From the NCBI GenBank assembly GCA_019752775.1, contig JAIELU010000246.1, forward strand, positions 1 through 8,112: a stretch of DNA of 8,112 nucleotides. Reading direction: 5' to 3'. The position numbers and the translations under genes are program-made. Position 1 is the stretch's first letter, and every line of letters begins with the position of its first letter. Source of the DNA: Campylobacterales bacterium. GTDB taxonomy: Bacteria > Campylobacterota > Campylobacteria > Campylobacterales > Arcobacteraceae. Shown piece after piece: positions 1 through 6,657 of this stretch. The notes beneath the pieces were generated by a model that searched no databases, was not told where the DNA came from, and saw nothing but the letters and a program-made list of their open reading frames with translations.

Positions 1-42
1 GAGGTAGACAAAAATTTCCTGAAAAGTGGTTGAATAAGTTTT

Positions 43-1173
43 TTATTCTAGTATAATCTCTCTCATGTATTTATTTCTTGAATAAGCTTTCTTATGAATA
101 GTTTTATTTTTTTTAATTAGAAATTCATCTGGAATATTTACTAATTTAACTCGCTTATTTTTAAGTAAATCATTAATAGAACGGTGTATATTATCAGATG
201 TAGGGATATTGTTTTTTTCTGCATATTTCCAAGAATTGGTATTTGTATATAATTCTTGTATTATATTATTTAAAGAAATTGTTTTTTTATGTTTTATTAT
301 TTTTATAATATCATCTCCAATATTATCAAATAGGCTTGTTATGAAATTTACTTTATACTCTTCTAAAGATTCAAAATAAGAATTTAAAAAGGCATCTGAT
401 ACACCAATACTATTAGTTCCTAATAATAATTGAAAGTTGTCTTTTTCAACTATTTTCCCTTCTCTAGTTGTTGGAATAGAAATATTTATAATGTAATCTT
501 TTGATATGGCTGAGAATCTAGTTTTAATACATTCATTAATTAAATCATTTGATAGTATTAAATTTTTTAATTCTTTTTTATCAATTCCTAAAAATTTTGC
601 TGTATTTTCATGTTCAGGGTATCTTCCAATAATTCTTTTTAATGATTGAAAATTTATAAAAATCATAAAATCTTGTAATTTTGCATATTTTTGTAATAAT
701 TCAATCAAATTGTTTAAATTAACTTCATTTGAAAATGGGTCAACAAAAATAAATCCCCATTTTGAAAATTTTAAAAGATTTTCTATATCATCATTTCTTT
801 CGTGCCAATTTCCATTATGTAGGTGAGTTAGCACTTTAGGATTTAATTTTTTATTTAATTTTAAATAAGATATATTTTTTTCTAATTCAGAATAACTAGT
901 TTTATCAATTTCTGAGAAAAAACATTTTAATTGATGAAAAGAATTTATTACTTGAGATTCTAAAATTGTATTTAAAGCAAGCATTGGTGAGCCAAAACTA
1001 TCATCACTAAATTTTCCTTGTCCTGCATACAAATCAAGATAGGTGAAACTATTATTATCTGAAAACTTTGCAGAAATACCTAAAATAGACCTAAATGTAT
1101 CATGAAAGATTTTATGTTTAATTTCAGTATGTTGTTTTTTATTAGTTGAAAAATGTTCTTGGCTTTCTATCAT
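43..1173 (-). CDS. tcmP: TcmP-family (three-Cys-motif partner) protein, methyltransferase-like, transposon cargo
   Basis: Recognised from TEIKHKIF near the N-terminus, then YLDLYAGQGKF and GSPMLAL, the order seen in three-Cys-motif partner proteins. Numbering from the chosen start, a glycine-rich LDLYAGQG (about 46-53), an acidic SEID (about 87-90) and FVDPF (about 143-147) are placed like motifs of a class I SAM-dependent methyltransferase fold. The C-terminal third looks helical, possibly a winged helix. Family members usually sit beside a protein with a radical-SAM-like cysteine motif. None is visible upstream, so a partner would have to lie left of the window. The frame is open to an ATG at 1216-1218, but the ATG at 1171-1173 has AAGGA 9-10 nt upstream, and a TACAAT box at 1223-1228 would start transcription near the first ATG, so the shorter 376-aa form is preferred. 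The gene follows tniQ after a 182-bp gap. Substrate is unknown; a defence role is only a guess from its cargo position. Confidence 0.75.
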   Translation of the reverse strand: MIESQEHFSTNKKQHTEIKHKIFHDTFRSILGISAKFSDNNSFTYLDLYAGQGKFSDDSFGSPMLALNTILESQVINSFHQLKCFFSEIDKTSYSELEKNISYLKLNKKLNPKVLTHLHNGNWHERNDDIENLLKFSKWGFIFVDPFSNEVNLNNLIELLQKYAKLQDFMIFINFQSLKRIIGRYPEHENTAKFLGIDKKELKNLILSNDLINECIKTRFSAISKDYIINISIPTTREGKIVEKDNFQLLLGTNSIGVSDAFLNSYFESLEEYKVNFITSLFDNIGDDIIKIIKHKKTISLNNIIQELYTNTNSWKYAEKNNIPTSDNIHRSINDLLKNKRVKLVNIPDEFLIKKNKTIHKKAYSRNKYMREIILE

Positions 1174-1292
1174 AATTATAAAATCCTTATATTGATTTAA
1201 AGAAATTGAAAAGTTCATAGTTATTGTATTATTTTTTAGTTATTAATTATTTAAATAACAACTTTAATTTTAATACAATTCTTAATTAAAAT

Positions 1293-1314
1293 AACTTTTT
1301 ATTTATAAAAAGTT
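1293..1314 (-). terminator. Perfect AT-rich inverted repeat downstream of tniQ, possible terminator
   Basis: AACTTTTTAT, a 2-nt TT spacer and ATAAAAAGTT form a perfect 10-bp inverted repeat 41 nt beyond the tniQ stop. On the minus strand it is followed by ATTTTAATT, a weak U-rich tract. The stem has one G-C pair, so it is not a strong intrinsic terminator. Its position between the transposition operon and the cargo gene fits a weak, perhaps bidirectional, terminator. It could also be chance in such AT-rich DNA. Confidence 0.35.
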
Positions 1315-1355
1315 TGAAAAGTAAAAAAGAATGAGTAAAAAATTATTAATAATTT

Positions 1356-1937
1356 TTATAATTTATTCCCACATTTATAACAAAAAGTAAAATCTTTCTC
1401 TTGAAAAGATTTTGAAATGGTTAGAGGAGTTGAACAATTAGGACACCTATCTAATAATTCAATATTATGTTTTTTACAAATAGTATATTCTTTTAATCTC
1501 CATATTTTCCTAAAGTAAGGAGCTTTATCTTCTTTTAAACATTTTGGACAAAACATTAATCCACCCTTTGTTTTTATATGACAATAATTCCCTAAAGCTC
1601 TTATGTTTGCAGTATTTGATTTACCTGTAATTTTATCAGCAACTATTCCTTCAAAACTTCTAAGTGTCATATTAAAAATTACATCTTCAGAATAACCACT
1701 TTTAAAAGAGATTCTTTCAATTAATTCATCGGGGCACCAAATATCTAAATCTCTTTGCCAAATAATGTTAGTTCTATATTCTTTAAAGTGCATATTTGTG
1801 AAAGAAGTTGTATGTGTTAAATGAGCCCTAGCAACTCTTACTAACCAAGAGCTTAGTAATTCATCTTCTTGCGGTTTTGGTCTTATGCGAAATTTTTGAT
1901 TGCTTAAATCAATAAATCTTGTAACATTACTTATCAT
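1356..1937 (-). CDS. tniQ: TniQ-family transposition targeting protein, short form (193 aa)
   Basis: TniQ/TnsD proteins link target recognition to the TnsC ATPase. The N-terminal part has RIRPKPQEDELLSSWLVRVA (19-38), the typical TniQ opening with the conserved E...SW. The C-terminal half holds zinc-binding pairs: C130/C133 (CPKC), C154/H157, C165/C168 (CPNC) and C186/C189 (CYKC). Translation stops four residues after the last pair. TnsD proteins continue for hundreds of residues with DNA-binding modules; this one lacks them and is closer in size to the short TniQs of CRISPR-associated transposons. The DNA after the stop shows no continued coding, so this does not look like a frameshift. The ATG overlaps the tnsC stop by 4 nt (ATGA), indicating translational coupling. 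It is the last gene of the operon. Confidence 0.9.
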   Translation of the reverse strand: MISNVTRFIDLSNQKFRIRPKPQEDELLSSWLVRVARAHLTHTTSFTNMHFKEYRTNIIWQRDLDIWCPDELIERISFKSGYSEDVIFNMTLRSFEGIVADKITGKSNTANIRALGNYCHIKTKGGLMFCPKCLKEDKAPYFRKIWRLKEYTICKKHNIELLDRCPNCSTPLTISKSFQEKDFTFCYKCGNKL

Positions 1938-2839
1938 AGTTCTAAAATATCATTAATATGTTTTCTGAGTGAAGGTTTTACAAAACCACAATTTTTTAAA
2001 ACTTTAATATCAATTCTCTCTATTTTATTATCTATTGCATATATTGAAGCAGCTGTAATTAATTCAATAATTTCCCCTATATATCCTTCACTTGTATCAA
2101 AAATATATTCAGCAAGTTCTTTAATAGAGTAAAGATTAGAAGAATTTTTTAGTGGAAGAATTTTTTCTAAACTTGCTAATAAGGATAAATAAGTTCTATC
2201 TAATTGCCATTTTCTTAAAGCTACAGGTTTAAATCTATTGTTAATTTGAGAATCTGTATTAGTTGCATGTAAAGCATCAGGAATTCCAACTATAACTATA
2301 GGTATTTGAAGTTCAGTACTTAAATTTTTTAGAGAATTCATAAAAGCTTTTTGTTTAGAAACAGCTCCAACCAAAATATTATGAATTTCATCAACAATAA
2401 GCATTTTTATTTCACAAAGCTTAAAATAATTATCGATTAATTCTCTTTTTTTATTTATTTTATCTCCATTTCTATAAGGTACACAAAGACTTTGTAGAAT
2501 TTTGCTAAAAAAATCACTAATAGAGCCTGTCTCTGGTGCAACAACTGATAAAATAGGAGTGATAGTAACTTCTTCAGATTCATAAGGAAGATGGCTTTTT
2601 AAAAATTTATTTATAATAGAAGTCTTCCCATTATTGGTTTCTCCAACTATTAACATGCAAGGCATTCGACTTTTTTTAGGATGTTTGTACAGAAATTCTA
2701 GTTTATCTAAAATTTCTTTTGCATTAGGATATGTTATCCATTTTTCTTCTAAAAGAAACTCTTTTTTATCTTCTATCGATAAATTTAATTTTTCTCTTAC
2801 AATAGGAAGTAAATTATTTAAATGTTCATCATTATTCAT
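1934..2839 (-). CDS. tnsC: TnsC/TniB-type AAA+ ATPase, transposition regulator
   Basis: TnsC forms ATP-dependent filaments or rings on target DNA, receives the TniQ/TnsD signal and activates the TnsA/TnsB transposase. The 301-residue protein has Walker A GETNNGKTS (66-74, K72), Walker B LIVDE (147-151) followed by IHN, a sensor-1-like IVIVGIPDA (181-189) and a likely arginine finger in NNRF (R202). The order and length match the TniB branch of AAA+ proteins rather than the much longer Tn7 TnsC. The start ATG overlaps the tnsB stop by 4 nt and the end overlaps tniQ by 4 nt, so the three proteins are probably made in fixed ratio. No truncation or missing catalytic residue is seen. Confidence 0.95.
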   Translation of the reverse strand: MNNDEHLNNLLPIVREKLNLSIEDKKEFLLEEKWITYPNAKEILDKLEFLYKHPKKSRMPCMLIVGETNNGKTSIINKFLKSHLPYESEEVTITPILSVVAPETGSISDFFSKILQSLCVPYRNGDKINKKRELIDNYFKLCEIKMLIVDEIHNILVGAVSKQKAFMNSLKNLSTELQIPIVIVGIPDALHATNTDSQINNRFKPVALRKWQLDRTYLSLLASLEKILPLKNSSNLYSIKELAEYIFDTSEGYIGEIIELITAASIYAIDNKIERIDIKVLKNCGFVKPSLRKHINDILEL

Positions 2840-4710
2840 ATTTCAATCTCATCAAATGGTTTAATATCTTTAAATAAATCATCAAAAGTTGAAGTTTCAT
2901 TAGTTATATGATTTTTTGTTGAAATTTGTTTTTTTGATTTTATTTTTATGTCATCAAATTCTTTTTTATCTTTTCTAATTTTTTGAGCAGCTTGTTCTCT
3001 TCTTATAGTTTTTGTTTTTTGAGCAGCTTCTTTTTGAATTTCTTGTAATTTATAATAAGTTTTAAATATTATAGTTTCATCATAATCTTGTTGATGTTTA
3101 TCATCTAAATATTTTCTTATATTTCTTAAATCCCAAATAGATATAGGAGGATATGATATATTTCTATAATGTACTTCAAAGTAGTCTTTTATTTTTGGAT
3201 CATAAAACCAAATTACACTAATATCTCTTGGATCTCTTTTAAATATAAATTTCTTTGCATTATTATTTTCGTCTTTTGCTTTTATCCAACGTCTTAGAAT
3301 ATCTGAATAATAAACTATATTATCAATCTTAACTCCAAATTGTTGAATAGTTCTTTCTACTGTAGGTAGTAATGAAATTTTGAAATAATCTTCATTAGAA
3401 ATTTTTTCAGGTAAACCTCTACCTGGATTATCCTCATCTCCAAATATTCCTAATTCATATTTTTTTTCAGGAGTCATTCTTATTCCTGAATGAATTTGTT
3501 TATGATATTGATTAATTATATACCTTGCAAACCACTTTTCTAATTCTTTTAACGTAAAAATTGAATTTTTTTCGGAATTATATTCTCCTCTTTTTTGAAT
3601 ACTTGAAAATGTAGTTCCAGGAAGAGTATGTATTTCATTCATCGCTGTACCAATCATTCTCTCTATATGTCCACCAAATTGAGGTCTTGCAACTGGTCTC
3701 CATGAGATTGTTATTCCATATTCTTCACAAACTCTTTGTAAATCTTTTGAACGAAATTCTTGAGCATTATCCATTCCTAAAGCTCTTGGAATTCCATAAA
3801 TATACCATTCTCCCTCAACTCCAATTTCTCTTAAATATTTTTCTTTTGTAAGTATTGATTGGCTTATACATTGACTAACTGAAAAATAACTTGGCTCATC
3901 TAAACTTATATAAAAGCCTGTAATCATTCTACTATAGACATCAATTGCTAAAGTTAAATAAGGTTTACCAATCGACCTTCTATATACTTCATCAACTATA
4001 TCAATATCCATAGGAGTATGGTCAATTTGAATAAAATCAAGTGGATATTTACCTTCAGGAAACATACCATCTGTGTTTCTATACTTTCTATCAGCAAGTA
4101 TTGCACTTTCTCTATATTTTATTTTTTTCTTTTCTTCAATTTGAGTTATTCTATTTCTAACTGTATTTTCAGAAGGAGGAGTAATTCTTGCATTTTTACA
4201 TCGTCTTACTATATCAAAATAGACTTTTCTAGCTGAAAATTTTTGTTGAGATAAGTATAAATCATTAATAGATTTCTGAATAATAAGTTCCGTTTCTTCA
4301 TTTGTTCTTAGAGTTCCTTTTCCACCTTTTGAAAGATGTTTTGGTAGAAGGGAACTCAAAAGAGTATTCTCTTTATATTGAGCAATCCATCTATAAATTG
4401 TGCTGAAATGTAAATTATTTTTTATAGCAACATCTTCTATTTCATCTTTAGTAGTTTGTTTATTAAGAAGAGGTGTAATAATTTCTAATCTATTCTTTGC
4501 CTCGTTCCAGTGTTCTTCAGGTATATTTTCATTGATTATTAATTCAAATGATTCTTTTTCATTTTTGATATGGTTTATAGAGACATTTTCTAATTTATTT
4601 GTAGATAAATTTAAAGCTAAGACAGTTTTTAAATCAATTTGTTTTTTTATTTCATATTCTTGATCTTTTATAAAAACTTTTGAGCCTACGTTTAAATTTA
4701 TCTTTTGCAT
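2836..4710 (-). CDS. tnsB: TnsB-type DDE transposase
   Basis: TnsB binds the transposon ends, cuts the 3' ends and joins them to target DNA. The 624-aa protein has a helix-turn-helix region (about 86-113, ending in STIYRWIAQYK), then an rve/RNase H-like core. The likely catalytic triad is D230 (FIQIDHTPMD), D314 (LGMDNAQEF) and E350 (FGGHIERMIG), giving a D-84-D-35-E spacing. QYHKQIHSGIRMTP (401-414) is the usual motif after the core. A Mu-type beta-barrel domain fits about 450-520, with a long charged tail (about 550-624) where TnsB proteins contact TnsC. The tnsA stop codon directly precedes the tnsB ATG (zero spacing) and no good ribosome-binding site is visible, so translation is probably coupled to tnsA. 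Length is normal and all key residues are present. Confidence 0.96.
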   Translation of the reverse strand: MQKINLNVGSKVFIKDQEYEIKKQIDLKTVLALNLSTNKLENVSINHIKNEKESFELIINENIPEEHWNEAKNRLEIITPLLNKQTTKDEIEDVAIKNNLHFSTIYRWIAQYKENTLLSSLLPKHLSKGGKGTLRTNEETELIIQKSINDLYLSQQKFSARKVYFDIVRRCKNARITPPSENTVRNRITQIEEKKKIKYRESAILADRKYRNTDGMFPEGKYPLDFIQIDHTPMDIDIVDEVYRRSIGKPYLTLAIDVYSRMITGFYISLDEPSYFSVSQCISQSILTKEKYLREIGVEGEWYIYGIPRALGMDNAQEFRSKDLQRVCEEYGITISWRPVARPQFGGHIERMIGTAMNEIHTLPGTTFSSIQKRGEYNSEKNSIFTLKELEKWFARYIINQYHKQIHSGIRMTPEKKYELGIFGDEDNPGRGLPEKISNEDYFKISLLPTVERTIQQFGVKIDNIVYYSDILRRWIKAKDENNNAKKFIFKRDPRDISVIWFYDPKIKDYFEVHYRNISYPPISIWDLRNIRKYLDDKHQQDYDETIIFKTYYKLQEIQKEAAQKTKTIRREQAAQKIRKDKKEFDDIKIKSKKQISTKNHITNETSTFDDLFKDIKPFDEIEI

Positions 4711-5349
4711 TTAAGAAGCTTTTAGAATAGTATTATTTGTTATTTTACTATTAATATTGACATTTACTTTTTTCAAAAAAACTAATTGCCAAATATAAGG
4801 TATTATCTCCATTTGTTCAAATTTATTTGATGAAAATTGTTGTAATAACTCATTCACTGATATTTCTGAAAATAGGTTGATTTTTTCTAAAATGTTTTTT
4901 GAAATATCTTGATTATTCAAATCTCTAAATCTATATAAAAACATTATATTTTCTAGATATATCTCATCAATTTCTAATTCTGTAAACATTTTAAAATTCA
5001 AATCGTTTAAATTTATATATTTTTCAATTTGATTAAATTTTTCTTCAAAAAAGACTTTTTTTTCTTTTATTTCATTACTCATTTTAACTTCAAATACACA
5101 TGGTATTTTGTTTAATGAAGGTTTGTAGTGAACTAAAACATCCGGAGTATATCTTTTTTTTGAATTAGCACTTTTATAATAAAGTCTAAAAGGTTGTTCT
5201 TCATATGAAATAACGTCATCATTGAATTCCAATAATAAGCAAAAATCTCGTTCAAGAAGAGATTCATAAAAAATATTACGTTTATTTTTATGGCTTGGAA
5301 AAGTTCCAGTAACACTTCTGTAATTCTTAGGTATTTTTCGTTCAGGCAT
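4711..5349 (-). CDS. tnsA: TnsA-type transposon endonuclease
   Basis: TnsA cuts the 5' ends of the element so that, with TnsB, it moves by cut-and-paste instead of forming cointegrates. Numbered from the ATG at 5347-5349 (212 aa), the restriction-enzyme-like active site is E33 (ESLLERDF, second E), D70 (RYTPDVLV) and E87-V-K89 (VFEVK). From memory these align with E63, D114, Q130 and K132 of Tn7 TnsA. A leucine-rich C-terminal region follows. The frame extends two codons to a TTG at 5353-5355, but that TTG abuts the GGAGG at 5356-5360. The ATG lies 6 nt after GGAGG, so it is the better start. At about 212 aa it is shorter than Tn7 TnsA (273 aa). First gene of the tnsABC-tniQ operon. Confidence 0.94.
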   Translation of the reverse strand: MPERKIPKNYRSVTGTFPSHKNKRNIFYESLLERDFCLLLEFNDDVISYEEQPFRLYYKSANSKKRYTPDVLVHYKPSLNKIPCVFEVKMSNEIKEKKVFFEEKFNQIEKYINLNDLNFKMFTELEIDEIYLENIMFLYRFRDLNNQDISKNILEKINLFSEISVNELLQQFSSNKFEQMEIIPYIWQLVFLKKVNVNINSKITNNTILKAS

Positions 5350-5385
5350 TTTCAACCTCCAAGAACAAATTTTATTATTAATTTT

Positions 5386-5391
5386 ACTATA
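5386..5391 (-). promoter_or_regulatory. Candidate -10 box of the tnsA operon
   Basis: Read on the minus strand this is TATAGT in an AT-rich run (AAATATATAGTAAAAT), 37 nt upstream of the chosen tnsA ATG. Campylobacterota sigma-70 promoters depend on the -10 box and lack a clear -35, so no -35 is claimed. Other AT-rich hexamers nearby could serve, so this is tentative. Confidence 0.35.
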
Positions 5392-5460
5392 TATTTAAAG
5401 TAAATGATAATAAAATTTATTTAAAAAAAGAAATATTTATAATATAAATTAAAATTACTA

Positions 5461-5466
5461 TATAAT
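5461..5466 (+). promoter_or_regulatory. Candidate -10 box (TATAAT) for the two-gene cargo module
   Basis: A perfect TATAAT preceded by TTACTA lies 67 nt upstream of the ATG at 5533. It implies transcription from about 5473 rightward, divergent from tnsA. The gene also has AAGGAG at 5519-5524, so the module seems to have its own expression signals separate from the transposition operon. Confidence 0.55.
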
Positions 5467-5532
5467 GTAAGAATTATCGACAAATATTCAATTTGATGAA
5501 AACTTAAAATACTATATTAAGGAGAAATTTTT

Positions 5533-6003
5533 ATGAATAAAGATGAATTAGTAAAAATTTATACCTATGTTATGAATTTGCATAAAGAACATAGAGATAT
5601 ATCTCAACGTTTAGATACAATTTTTATAACTATTTCAGCTGCATCTCTACCTGCAATATTAACTATTTCAACTACAATTAATAACTTAAAAAATGATATA
5701 AAATCATTTTTATTTTATGCTTCTATTTTTTCAGTTTTAGTTATCATTACAGTATTTTTAAAATTAGCTTTAGAAAGATACAAAACTGATAAAATTGCAA
5801 AAGATTATTATGATTTATATAAAAATTTATCTAATTCTAGAGATTCAGATTTAAATACTTATCAAAAAATTTTAGAAGAAAAAAATAATGCAGCAAATAA
5901 TTTTAAAAATGATGGTGAAAAATTATTTAGTTTACAATCATTAATTTATTTATTTTTTACATCGCTTATCGTTTGTTTTGAAATTGCAATTTATAAAATA
6001 TAA
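5533..6003 (+). CDS. Small membrane protein of unknown function, three predicted TM segments
   Basis: Not recognised as a named family. The 156-aa protein has hydrophobic segments at about 28-48 (FITISAASLPAILTIS), 59-79 (FLFYASIFSVLVIITVFL) and 133-154 (LIYLFFTSLIVCFEIAIY). Between the second and third is a charged, probably helical stretch of about 50 residues rich in K, D and E that may form a coiled coil. The N-terminus is charged, with no cleavable signal evident. The layout recalls small membrane effectors such as SLATT-type proteins, but no diagnostic motif was found. A clear AAGGAG lies 8 nt before the ATG. The next gene starts 11 nt after the stop, so the two are probably co-transcribed. 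It lies between tnsA and the transposon end, pointing away from tnsA. Confidence 0.8.
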   Translation: MNKDELVKIYTYVMNLHKEHRDISQRLDTIFITISAASLPAILTISTTINNLKNDIKSFLFYASIFSVLVIITVFLKLALERYKTDKIAKDYYDLYKNLSNSRDSDLNTYQKILEEKNNAANNFKNDGEKLFSLQSLIYLFFTSLIVCFEIAIYKI

Positions 6004-6014
6004 AAGGTAAAAAA

Positions 6015-6293
6015 ATGGAAGAAAAAATCCGTTTATGGTTGATTAGAAGAATTAATTTATTGAGTAAAGAACTAGATATTGAAATAAGTCAAAATTCATT
6101 AAATAACAAAAATATTAATGAACTAAAAAGATATTGTCGTTATTTAGAATTAAAAAAAAGTGGGAAAGGTGGTTCTTCTGGACGTGGAGGTGGAAATAGT
6201 AGTAGACATAGTACAAATAATAATGAACGAAGTACTATATCTAAACGAGCTAATACTAGAAAAAAAGGTCCTCTTCCTCCTATTGAACTTTAA
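6015..6293 (+). CDS. Small basic protein with Gly/Ser/Arg-rich tail, unknown function
   Basis: Not recognised. The 92-aa product has a helical N-terminal part (about 1-48, starting MEEKIRLWLIRRINLLSKEL) and a probably disordered basic tail with GKGGSSGRGGG (50-60), an S/N/R/T-rich stretch, RKKGPLPP and a C-terminal IEL. RGG-like tails often bind nucleic acid or acidic partners, but that is only analogy. An AAAAGG sequence precedes the ATG by 7 nt, and it starts 11 nt after the membrane-protein gene on the same strand, so the pair likely acts together. An accessory role to the membrane protein, such as partner, sensor or antitoxin, is a guess. It is the last gene before the right end. Confidence 0.7.
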   Translation: MEEKIRLWLIRRINLLSKELDIEISQNSLNNKNINELKRYCRYLELKKSGKGGSSGRGGGNSSRHSTNNNERSTISKRANTRKKGPLPPIEL

Positions 6294-6521
6294 AAAATAT
6301 TGTGTGAATGACATATGGAAAAATTCCAGTCTTTAATGTGGGGACGGGTCATAAAATTTTTATAAAACAATATTTATTAATTATATGAATTACTATAATT
6401 TGTACTAAATTATCTAAAATAGAGAATAAAAATTAACTTTAATTTAATAAAATATACTTTCAAAGACTTTTACTATAGTATTGTAGATTGTAAGTACATT
6501 GTTTTTATATCAATATTATTT
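6294..6521. other. Non-coding AT-rich stretch of the transposon right arm
   Basis: No open reading frame of note is seen on either strand. The first part (6301-6350) holds a bulged hairpin and a G-rich patch, listed separately. The rest, about 6351-6521, is almost pure A/T with a 10-bp palindrome TACTATAGTA at 6471-6480. No tRNA, rRNA or CRISPR repeat array was found. Confidence 0.6.
6306..6350 (+). repeat. REP-like hairpin plus G-rich patch (single copy in window)
   Basis: GAC (6310-6312), a 3-nt bulge ATA, TGGAA (6316-6320), loop AAA, TTCCA (6324-6328) and GTC (6329-6331) form a bulged 8-bp stem. It is followed by TGTGGGGACGGGTC (6337-6350), strikingly G-rich for this sequence. A bulged palindrome beside a G-rich motif is the general build of REP elements mobilised by RAYT (Y1) transposases. 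I associate GGGGACGGGTC with such elements from memory only. No Y1 transposase gene is in view. It could instead be part of a terminator for the two-gene module, but no U-run follows directly. Confidence 0.35.
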
Positions 6522-6538
6522 TATTCGCATTTAATGTT
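6522..6538 (-). repeat. Putative TnsB-binding site, innermost
   Basis: TATTCGCATTTAATGTT shares TATTCGCA and the final T-G-T-T pattern with two other copies nearer the end. On the minus strand it reads AACATTAAATGCGAATA. It lies exactly 30 bp from the next copy. Tn7-family right ends carry several same-direction TnsB sites, which is the basis for the call. Confidence 0.6.
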
Positions 6539-6551
6539 ATAAAATAAAACT

Positions 6552-6568
6552 TATTCGCATTATTTATT
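6552..6568 (-). repeat. Putative TnsB-binding site, middle
   Basis: TATTCGCATTATTTATT has an identical 10-bp TTATTCGCAT core (6551-6560) to the inner copy and the same direction. The A-rich half is more degenerate than in the other two. Confidence 0.55.
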
Positions 6569-6625
6569 ATAATATTCTTATTTTTTATTGAATTTTTTTA
6601 TCTTTTAATATGTTTTATTGAAATA

Positions 6626-6642
6626 TATTCGCAACTTTTGTT
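6626..6642 (-). repeat. Putative terminal TnsB-binding site
   Basis: TATTCGCAACTTTTGTT is the outermost copy. It is separated from the proposed end at 6652 by 10 bp (GAGAATTACA), much as the terminal Tn7 site follows a short terminal sequence. It is 74 bp from the middle copy, a spacing that leaves room for a degenerate site I could not identify. Confidence 0.6.
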
Positions 6643-6652
6643 GAGAATTACA

Positions 6653-6657
6653 GAGGA
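6653..6657. repeat. Possible 5-bp target-site duplication, right copy (GAGGA)
   Basis: GAGGA directly follows the proposed ACA terminus and would be part of the codons GGA-GGA in the uninterrupted comM, matching the Gly-Gly-Gly-Ser stretch expected there. The other copy would have to flank the left end, outside the window, so the duplication is inferred. Confidence 0.4.

Larger units (their letters stand above)
1..6652. mobile_element. Tn7-like transposon inserted in comM (right end in window, left end not resolved)
   Basis: Seen: a complete tnsA-tnsB-tnsC-tniQ operon, three TATTCGCA-type repeats near 6522-6642, and a junction at about 6652 where non-coding AT-rich DNA changes abruptly to the interior of comM. 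The strand reading inward from the junction begins TGTAATTCTC, so the plus strand ends in ACA, matching the TGT...ACA termini of Tn7-family elements. As in Tn7, the right end is the one nearest tnsA. Known: these elements move by TnsA/TnsB cut-and-paste and make 5-bp target duplications. Inferred: GAGGA at 6653-6657 is one copy of that duplication. The left end is at or beyond position 1, so total size and full cargo are unknown. The element call is strong; the exact right boundary is moderate. Confidence 0.85.

Noticed and set aside
1174..1355. Possible continuation of tniQ as a longer TnsD after a frameshift
   Set aside because: The 3' side of the tniQ stop is A/T-rich with stops in all frames and a hairpin, and shows no TnsD-like sequence.
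2634..2864. Plus-strand open frame of 76 codons
   Set aside because: It lies wholly opposite tnsC and the tnsB end, has no ribosome-binding site and codes for a low-complexity S/F-rich product. It is a shadow of the real genes.
4018..4663. Two plus-strand open frames (4018-4236, 4400-4663)
   Set aside because: Both are antisense to the well-conserved tnsB coding sequence and give F/I/S-rich products typical of the reverse strand of AT-rich genes.
5133..5315. Minus-strand 60-codon frame inside tnsA
   Set aside because: It overlaps tnsA in another frame across its catalytic region; tnsA is the supported gene.
6361..6521. Possible CRISPR array or guide RNA near the right end, as in CRISPR-associated transposons
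   Set aside because: No regularly spaced direct repeat with unique spacers is present; the stretch is simple A/T-rich DNA. The TATTCGCA copies are unevenly spaced and better explained as TnsB sites.
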